In this document: one piece after another, positions 14,330-22,172 of the stretch
How the letters are laid out: each line of letters starts with the position of its first letter
How positions within the stretch are numbered: position 1 is the stretch's first letter
From: Methanobacterium sp.
Lineage (GTDB): Archaea > Methanobacteriota > Methanobacteria > Methanobacteriales > Methanobacteriaceae
Assembly (NCBI GenBank): GCA_020855015.1
Contig: JAHKLP010000057.1
Span: forward strand, 1 to 22,172
DNA: 22,172 bases
Direction of reading: 5' to 3'
Position numbers and translations under genes: made by a program
Notes under the pieces: generated by a model
Told to the model about the DNA's origin: nothing
Databases searched by the model: none
What the model saw: the letters and a program-made list of their open reading frames with translations, nothing else

Positions 14330-16744
14330 ATGGACAAACGATATTTATCCTTGAAAATGGCTGTTATCTCAGCATTTGTTATTATTGTTTGCTTTGTGTG
14401 CACTTCACTATTGTTGACTAACAAACCCCATATGCGGATGGTGTTTGGTGATGTGGCCTTCCCCATAATTGGGTTATTAGTGATCGCAACCTTGTTTTAT
14501 GCTGCATATCACTCTGAAAAACAGGAAAAACATTTAAAAATTGCTTGGACGCTTATGGCTTTGGCTTTTTTATCATACGCTTTGGGAGATATAACTTGGG
14601 CCATACTAGAGTTAGGATTAAACCAAACCCCCTTCCCATCAGTAGCCGACGTTTTTTACCTGGCTTTTTATCCCATTTTTGCCATGGGAATTTATTTGTT
14701 CCCGAGAAGTCCCTACAGCCGTAGCGATGAATTGAAAATAATTTTAGAGATGGCAATTGTTGTTTTGACTGTGAGCCTCATATTCTGGATTTTTTTAATA
14801 ACCCCTAATATTTCTGGTAGTGGAGATTTATTTACGGGTTTATTATCAGTCATATACATAATTGCAGATTTCATCCTCCTTTTTGCCCTTTTAAGGCTTC
14901 TTTATGGCAAATTCCCAGAGAAGTACTATTACCAGTTGATATTGATTGGTCTGGGTGTTATAGCACTGATAATAGCAGACTCCATTTATTCCTACCAGGA
15001 ATTGCAGGGAACCTATATTTCAGGGGGTCTTCTGGACACTGTCTGGATAATTGGTTTTATTTTGGTAGGCTTAGCAGGATTTCTGCAATTTTCCAATAAA
15101 TACAACAGTTATTACCTTAAAAATTTGCCTTCTGGAAAATTGTCAGAACTCACTCCATATTTACCCATTTTTTGGGGTATTTTAGCCTTTGTATTACTTA
15201 TGTGGGTTTATGATACTCAATATTTCCCGGAAATATGGCAGATTGAAATAGGAGTAGGATTAATCATTTTGATGGTACTTATCCGGCAGTTTATAACGAT
15301 TAATGAAAACAAAAAACTGTATAAAAAAGCCAAGAGGGAAATAAATAACCGTGTAGAAGTTGAGAAAGCGCTATCATCCAGTGAAAAAAAATATCGTGAA
15401 TTAGTGAATAATTCCATGGTTGCTATTTATCAAACCAATTTAGACGGAAATATAATATTTGCAAATGATGCAATGGCCACTATTTTCAAGTTTGAAAGTG
15501 TGGAAGAACTTAAAAGTAAGAAAATTACAGAAATGTACAAAAATCCCACAAAAAGAGAGAATATTATCCGAATACTTAAAAAAGAAGGAAGTCTAGACCA
15601 ATGTGAAGTAGAAATGGTTTCAAATACCGGAGAAACCATCTACATCTTACTAAGCGCTAACCTAACAAATGAGTTCATATCTGGCATGATTATGGACATA
15701 ACCCAACGTAAGCATGCGGAAAAGGCACTGCAAGAAAATGAAGAGAAATATAGAACTCTTTTTGAATCAGACCCTGATTACACTCTCCTTTTAGACATAA
15801 ATGGTGTAATATTGGATGCTAACCAAGCAACAGTAAATTTCACAGGTTTATCCAAAAAAGAATTAATTGGGAAACATATTAAAAAACTGGGAATATCAAT
15901 AGAAGAATATGTTGATTTGAAAGAAAAATTTTTGCTTACAATTAAAGAACAATACGTGAAACCCTCATTACCCATACTGGTTAACCAAAAAGGTGAAAAT
16001 CATTGGGTTGAATCACAATTCATCCCAATTAAGAAAAATGGTGATATAAGTTCAGTTTTACTAATCGCAACTGATATAACCAAGAAAAAAAGAGCAACTG
16101 ACCAGTTAAGATCATCCATTGAAGAAAAAGAGATCCTGCTTAAAGAGATACATCATCGTGTTAAAAATAATATGCAAATCATATCCAGTTTACTTAATCT
16201 GCAAACTCAATATATAGATGACGAGGGGGCTGCGGATATACTAAAAGAAAGCCAGAACAGGGTTAAGTCTATGGCGATGCTCCATGAAAAGTTATACCAA
16301 TCCAAGAACTTCACCCATATTAAATTTGAAGATTACGTTAAAAGTCTGGTTTCTGATTTATTCTTCACCTACAGTACTTCTCCGGATAAGGTTAGATTAA
16401 CAATAGAAGTTGAAGATGTTAGCTTAAACCTTGAAACTGCAGTTCCCTGCGGTCTGATAATTAGCGAACTAGTTTCAAACTGTCTGAAACACGCATTTCC
16501 CAATGGAAGAAAAGGTGAAATGTATGTATCACTTAAGGATCGTAATGGCAACTATGAGCTGATCGTAAGCGATGATGGAATTGGATTCCCACAAAATTTG
16601 GAATTTGAAAACACAGAATCTTTAGGCTTGCAACTAGTGCAAAACTTAACAAATCAGATTGATGGTGAGATCACCCTTGACCGTAGTCATGGAACTAAAT
16701 TTAGAATATTATTTAAAGAATTGAAATATAAAGAGAGACTTTAA
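14330..16744 (+). CDS. Membrane sensor histidine kinase, ten TM segments, two PAS domains, HisKA_2 core
   Basis: An 804-residue sensor kinase. The N-terminal ~325 residues hold about ten TM segments with almost no extracellular domain, including FPSVADVFYLAFYPIFAMG between TM3 and TM4. This suggests sensing within the membrane. A short coiled-coil-like linker leads to PAS1 (about 355-460, ending DITQRKHAEKAL) and PAS2 (about 470-590, ending DITKKKRA). The dimerisation/phosphoacceptor helix is KEIHHRVKNNMQIISSLLNLQ, with H608/H609, of the HisKA_2 type common in methanogens. The HATPase boxes are ELVSNCLKHAFP (N), DDGIGFP (G1) and SLGLQLV (G2). No response regulator is encoded nearby. The TTG at 14297 would add 11 residues, but the promoter position favours this ATG. 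Confidence 0.9.
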   Translation: MDKRYLSLKMAVISAFVIIVCFVCTSLLLTNKPHMRMVFGDVAFPIIGLLVIATLFYAAYHSEKQEKHLKIAWTLMALAFLSYALGDITWAILELGLNQTPFPSVADVFYLAFYPIFAMGIYLFPRSPYSRSDELKIILEMAIVVLTVSLIFWIFLITPNISGSGDLFTGLLSVIYIIADFILLFALLRLLYGKFPEKYYYQLILIGLGVIALIIADSIYSYQELQGTYISGGLLDTVWIIGFILVGLAGFLQFSNKYNSYYLKNLPSGKLSELTPYLPIFWGILAFVLLMWVYDTQYFPEIWQIEIGVGLIILMVLIRQFITINENKKLYKKAKREINNRVEVEKALSSSEKKYRELVNNSMVAIYQTNLDGNIIFANDAMATIFKFESVEELKSKKITEMYKNPTKRENIIRILKKEGSLDQCEVEMVSNTGETIYILLSANLTNEFISGMIMDITQRKHAEKALQENEEKYRTLFESDPDYTLLLDINGVILDANQATVNFTGLSKKELIGKHIKKLGISIEEYVDLKEKFLLTIKEQYVKPSLPILVNQKGENHWVESQFIPIKKNGDISSVLLIATDITKKKRATDQLRSSIEEKEILLKEIHHRVKNNMQIISSLLNLQTQYIDDEGAADILKESQNRVKSMAMLHEKLYQSKNFTHIKFEDYVKSLVSDLFFTYSTSPDKVRLTIEVEDVSLNLETAVPCGLIISELVSNCLKHAFPNGRKGEMYVSLKDRNGNYELIVSDDGIGFPQNLEFENTESLGLQLVQNLTNQIDGEITLDRSHGTKFRILFKELKYKERL

Positions 16745-16770
16745 AACAATAATTTTTTCTTAAATTGTTT
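16744..16770 (+). terminator. Possible terminator after the histidine kinase gene
   Basis: AAACAAT (16744-16750) pairs with ATTGTTT (16764-16770) around a loop containing a T6 run, immediately after the stop codon. The stem is AT-only, so the call is weak. Confidence 0.3.
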
Positions 16771-17038
16771 CTGGCTATAATATCTCTTTTCTAACAAAAG
16801 TTATTGCCACAATATTTATCAACTTTGATTGGTTTTCAATGGTTTTCTCTTTAATGGCCAATTCTTTAGGAAATCTTTTATCTGTGAACCATCAGATTAA
16901 TTATAGAAAGAAAAATTTTAATCATTACCAAACTGAATATAAAAAACTTACCTTAGCGGGAAGATTGCTAATTAATCATTTATTTAGAGAATTAATTAGA
17001 AAAATGACCTTAAAATAAACGTATGAAGGGGTTTTATA
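16771..17038. other. AT-rich spacer before the RNase P gene
   Basis: No gene-sized reading frame or RNA gene is visible. The only pattern is a 9-bp inverted repeat CTAATTAAT / ATTAATTAG (16968-16976 and 16991-16999), ending 39 bases before the HARP start. This could be an operator or a chance AT palindrome. Confidence 0.35.
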
Positions 17039-17701
17039 ATGATCGCAAAACAGAGATTCGTTTTGGATACAACTGCTTTTACAGATAATCAGCTGAGGGA
17101 TGATTATGGAGAGGGAGAACTGAACAAGACAGTAGATGTCCTGCTGGATCTGATTGCCCGTTCCAGAATAAAACTTAATATGAGCTGTCACATGCCACCC
17201 ATTACCTATAAAGAATTTACTGAATACATAACACGTTATGAATGTCCTCCTGAAACCATGATCAAAGCTGAGACCTGGATCGTTAAAAAATCACCCAACC
17301 GCTACGATACTAAAATACCCTCAGAAATATTCTACGAATACGTCCATGACATGAGAGAAAGAATGAACAAAGGTATGCGCATATCAGAAAGTGCAGTTTG
17401 GGAAGCGGCGGTGGAATCCATGGTCATGATGTCCAGAGGGGAGAAAAAAACCCAAATAGAAATGGAAGTCATTGGTAAGGCCATAAAAGATTTCAGGAAA
17501 CGTTACCGAGCAGCTCTTCGTAAAGGTACCCTGGACAGTGCTCCTGATCTGGATGTGCTCCTCCTGGCCAAGGAACTGGGAGCCGGAGTAGTGGCAGCTG
17601 ATGAAGGGATTAAAGTATGGGCAGAAAGATTAGGACTAAGATTTTTAAGTGCTAAGTCATTTCCCAAAATGTTAAAGGAGTATCTCAAATACTATGAATA
17701 A
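17039..17701 (+). CDS. RNA-free ribonuclease P (HARP family; older name RNA ligase partner protein)
   Basis: A 220-residue PIN-fold nuclease of the UPF0278/HARP family (homologues of Aquifex RNase P), which removes the 5' leader from precursor tRNAs without an RNA subunit. The N-terminal strand FVLDTTAFTD carries acidic residues D10 and D16. A basic helical insertion of about 100 residues follows. The C-terminal SAPDLDVLLLAKEL (D170, D172) and VVAADEGIKVWAE (D188) complete the PIN active site. The ATG follows AAGGGG at 17026-17031, seven bases upstream. It precedes hisS, but a T7 tract at 17753-17759 and a separate hisS promoter suggest separate transcripts. Family assignment is strong. Activity in this organism, beside the usual RNA-based RNase P, is not shown. 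Confidence 0.88.
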   Translation: MIAKQRFVLDTTAFTDNQLRDDYGEGELNKTVDVLLDLIARSRIKLNMSCHMPPITYKEFTEYITRYECPPETMIKAETWIVKKSPNRYDTKIPSEIFYEYVHDMRERMNKGMRISESAVWEAAVESMVMMSRGEKKTQIEMEVIGKAIKDFRKRYRAALRKGTLDSAPDLDVLLLAKELGAGVVAADEGIKVWAERLGLRFLSAKSFPKMLKEYLKYYE

Positions 17702-17803
17702 CACACCGAATTAAATACTTGCATATAAACATCCTAAAACGGATTTATGATATTTTTTTACTGTGTTTGACTTTAGAATCTAAGCTGTACTTATCAAAAT
17801 TTG

Positions 17804-17815
17804 TTATAATATAAT
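17804..17815 (+). promoter_or_regulatory. Candidate hisS operon promoter
   Basis: TTATAATATAAT is a strong TATA-like run 80-90 bases before hisS. Transcription would begin near 17835. Confidence 0.45.
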
Positions 17816-17893
17816 TTAACATCGAATTTTGCACATAGAAATGCTAGGAAAATTATTCATTTAAAATTCACGTTTAAAGAGAGGAGAATTATA

Positions 17894-19192
<1,299 letters not shown>

Positions 19193-19212
19193 ACTTTATT
19201 AGGACTGATTAA

Positions 19213-19614
19213 ATGGATTTACCTCAACTCAACTACCGTCATGTAGTTAACGGAGAAGAACTGGTTATTGCCATAGCACAGGATCAAGAAACTGGAGAAG
19301 TGCTTATGGTGGCCTATATGAATTGCGAAGCTTTCAAAAAGACCGTTGAAACTGGTAAGGCCCATTACTGGAGTACCAGCCGCAGCCAACTCTGGTTGAA
19401 AGGGGAAAGCTCGGGTCACATCCAGGAGGTCAGCGAGATTTTTACTGACTGCGACCAGGATGCGGTACTCCTTAAAGTAAAACAGATAGGGGCAGCATGC
19501 CATGAAGGATATTACTCCTGTTTCTTCAGAAAAATATCCGATGAGAATGGATTTAAACTTAAAATAGTTAGAAAAAAAGTTTTTACTCCGGAAAAAGTTT
19601 ATGGAGATAAATAG
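19213..19614 (+). CDS. hisI: Phosphoribosyl-AMP cyclohydrolase
   Basis: HisI opens the purine ring of phosphoribosyl-AMP in the third step of histidine synthesis. The 133-residue monofunctional protein has GKAHYWSTSRSQLWLKGESSGH (49-69) and the metal centre TDCDQDA (D79, D81, D83 for Mg; C80) with GAACHEGYYSCFFR (C96, C103). These cysteines complete the zinc site formed between subunits in the family. The HisE phosphatase domain found fused in many bacteria is absent. It starts 20 bases after hisS and ends one base before the ATG of the next gene, which points to one operon. Confidence 0.95.
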   Translation: MDLPQLNYRHVVNGEELVIAIAQDQETGEVLMVAYMNCEAFKKTVETGKAHYWSTSRSQLWLKGESSGHIQEVSEIFTDCDQDAVLLKVKQIGAACHEGYYSCFFRKISDENGFKLKIVRKKVFTPEKVYGDK

Positions 19615-19615
19615 G

Positions 19616-21481
<1,866 letters not shown>

Positions 21482-21490
21482 AGTAAAAAT

Positions 21491-21498
21491 CTTTTTTT
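21491..21498 (+). terminator. T8 terminator of the hisS operon
   Basis: A run of eight T bases ten bases after the stop codon, with no stable hairpin. This is typical of archaeal termination. Confidence 0.5.
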
Positions 21499-21582
21499 TG
21501 AAAAAATATCATTCCAAAAATATATCTAAAAAATATTATGAAAATTTTATCATTGCATGCAAACTTAATAGGAGTATAATCT

Positions 21583-22172
21583 ATGAAGATTGGAGTTTCA
21601 ACACTGGCTCTTTATCCCCAACCCATTGAAGAAGTACTGCATTCTCTTGAGACCCAGAATATTGATTACTGTGAAATAATCAATGAATATCCCTATGACG
21701 AAATAGATGATGGTGTTCTGGAATCATACCAAGTAAAACTTACTGTTCATGCACCTTTATCTGACCTTAACCTGGCATCCCACAACCAGACCATAAGAAA
21801 ATCATCAATTGCTGAAGTTAAAAAGTCAATGGACCGGGCTGTAGATTGGAATGCGGAGTTAGTTGTGGTGCATCCTGGAAATATGCCCGTTATGGGTCGC
21901 AGGATAGGAAAAAAGATTTTTCAGTGCAATTTAGAATCTTTAAGTGAACTTTCCTCCTATGCCGAGGATTGCGGGATTTTTATGTGTGTGGAAAACATGC
22001 CAGTAATAGATGGTCTCCTATTCCAGGATTTAAAGGAATTAAACTCATTATTGAATGATATAAATGCATATATGACTTTGGATGTTGGACATGCCCATAA
22101 TTCAGGATTTTCAGTTGATGAAATGTTTCTTTGCCCACGAATAAAACATATACACCTCAGTGATAATGATGG
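21583..22172 (+). CDS. Sugar phosphate isomerase/epimerase or AP endonuclease 2 family TIM barrel (3' end cut by window)
   Basis: The first 196 residues are visible. They start MKIGVSTLALYPQPIEEVL, the first strand of the xylose-isomerase-like barrel. The metal-ligand motifs appear in order: LTVHAPLSD (His near 56), VVVHPGNMP (His near 100), CVENMPV (Glu near 145), LDVGHAHNSG (Asp and His) and KHIHLSDNDG. This pattern is shared by endonuclease IV and by sugar isomerases of COG1082, and the sequence does not decide between DNA repair and sugar metabolism. GGAG at 21571-21574, eight bases upstream, supports the ATG. The T8 run after the previous gene suggests it starts a new unit. Confidence 0.85.
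   Translation, partial: MKIGVSTLALYPQPIEEVLHSLETQNIDYCEIINEYPYDEIDDGVLESYQVKLTVHAPLSDLNLASHNQTIRKSSIAEVKKSMDRAVDWNAELVVVHPGNMPVMGRRIGKKIFQCNLESLSELSSYAEDCGIFMCVENMPVIDGLLFQDLKELNSLLNDINAYMTLDVGHAHNSGFSVDEMFLCPRIKHIHLSDND

Overview
The window looks like a chromosomal segment of a mesophilic, AT-rich methanogen of the Methanobacteriales, most likely Methanobacterium or a close relative. The support is indirect: a stand-alone protein of the formylmethanofuran dehydrogenase subunit C fold, an archaeal HMG-CoA reductase (isoprenoid lipids), a protein-only RNase P of the HARP type, a PIN-ATPase-KH protein typical of Euryarchaeota, many TTG and GTG starts behind GGTGAT-type ribosome binding sites, and TATA-box promoters. 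No 16S rRNA or tRNA gene is present, so the genus is inferred.

Layout. 1-1455: the 3' part of an unrecognised gene, then the FwdC-like beta-helix protein. 1532-3676: a DUF368 (PopT-like) lipid-phosphate transporter gene facing away from an htpX-type membrane protease that carries a perfect EF-hand loop. 3844-5037: a class III PLP aminotransferase, AT-rich compared with its surroundings. 5122-6444 (minus): aroD followed directly by an S26 signal-peptidase-like gene. 6763-10369 (plus): an unrecognised 242-residue protein, sucD, hmgA and a VIT1/CCC1-type metal transporter. 10449-12145 (minus): an SPL-family radical SAM protein with a C-terminal PolX-like helix-hairpin-helix domain, and an AbrB-type regulator with a four-cysteine tail and a 20-bp perfect palindrome in its leader. 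12352-14098 (minus): a TatD-family hydrolase and aroE. 14330-16744: a ten-TM, double-PAS orphan sensor histidine kinase. 17039-17701: HARP RNase P. 17894-21481: a tight hisS-hisI-PIN/KH ATPase operon. 21583-end: the start of a sugar-phosphate isomerase/AP endonuclease 2 family TIM barrel.

Most of the window is core metabolism: two shikimate enzymes (AroD, AroE) in separate minus-strand units, isoprenoid synthesis (HmgA), succinyl-CoA synthetase alpha, histidine synthesis and charging (HisI, HisS), and tRNA 5' processing (HARP). No mobile element, CRISPR array, rRNA or tRNA was found. The least explained parts are the radical SAM-HhH fusion, the AbrB-Cys4 regulator with its palindrome, the EF-hand HtpX, the conserved-looking protein ahead of sucD, and patterned repeats between aroE and the histidine kinase.
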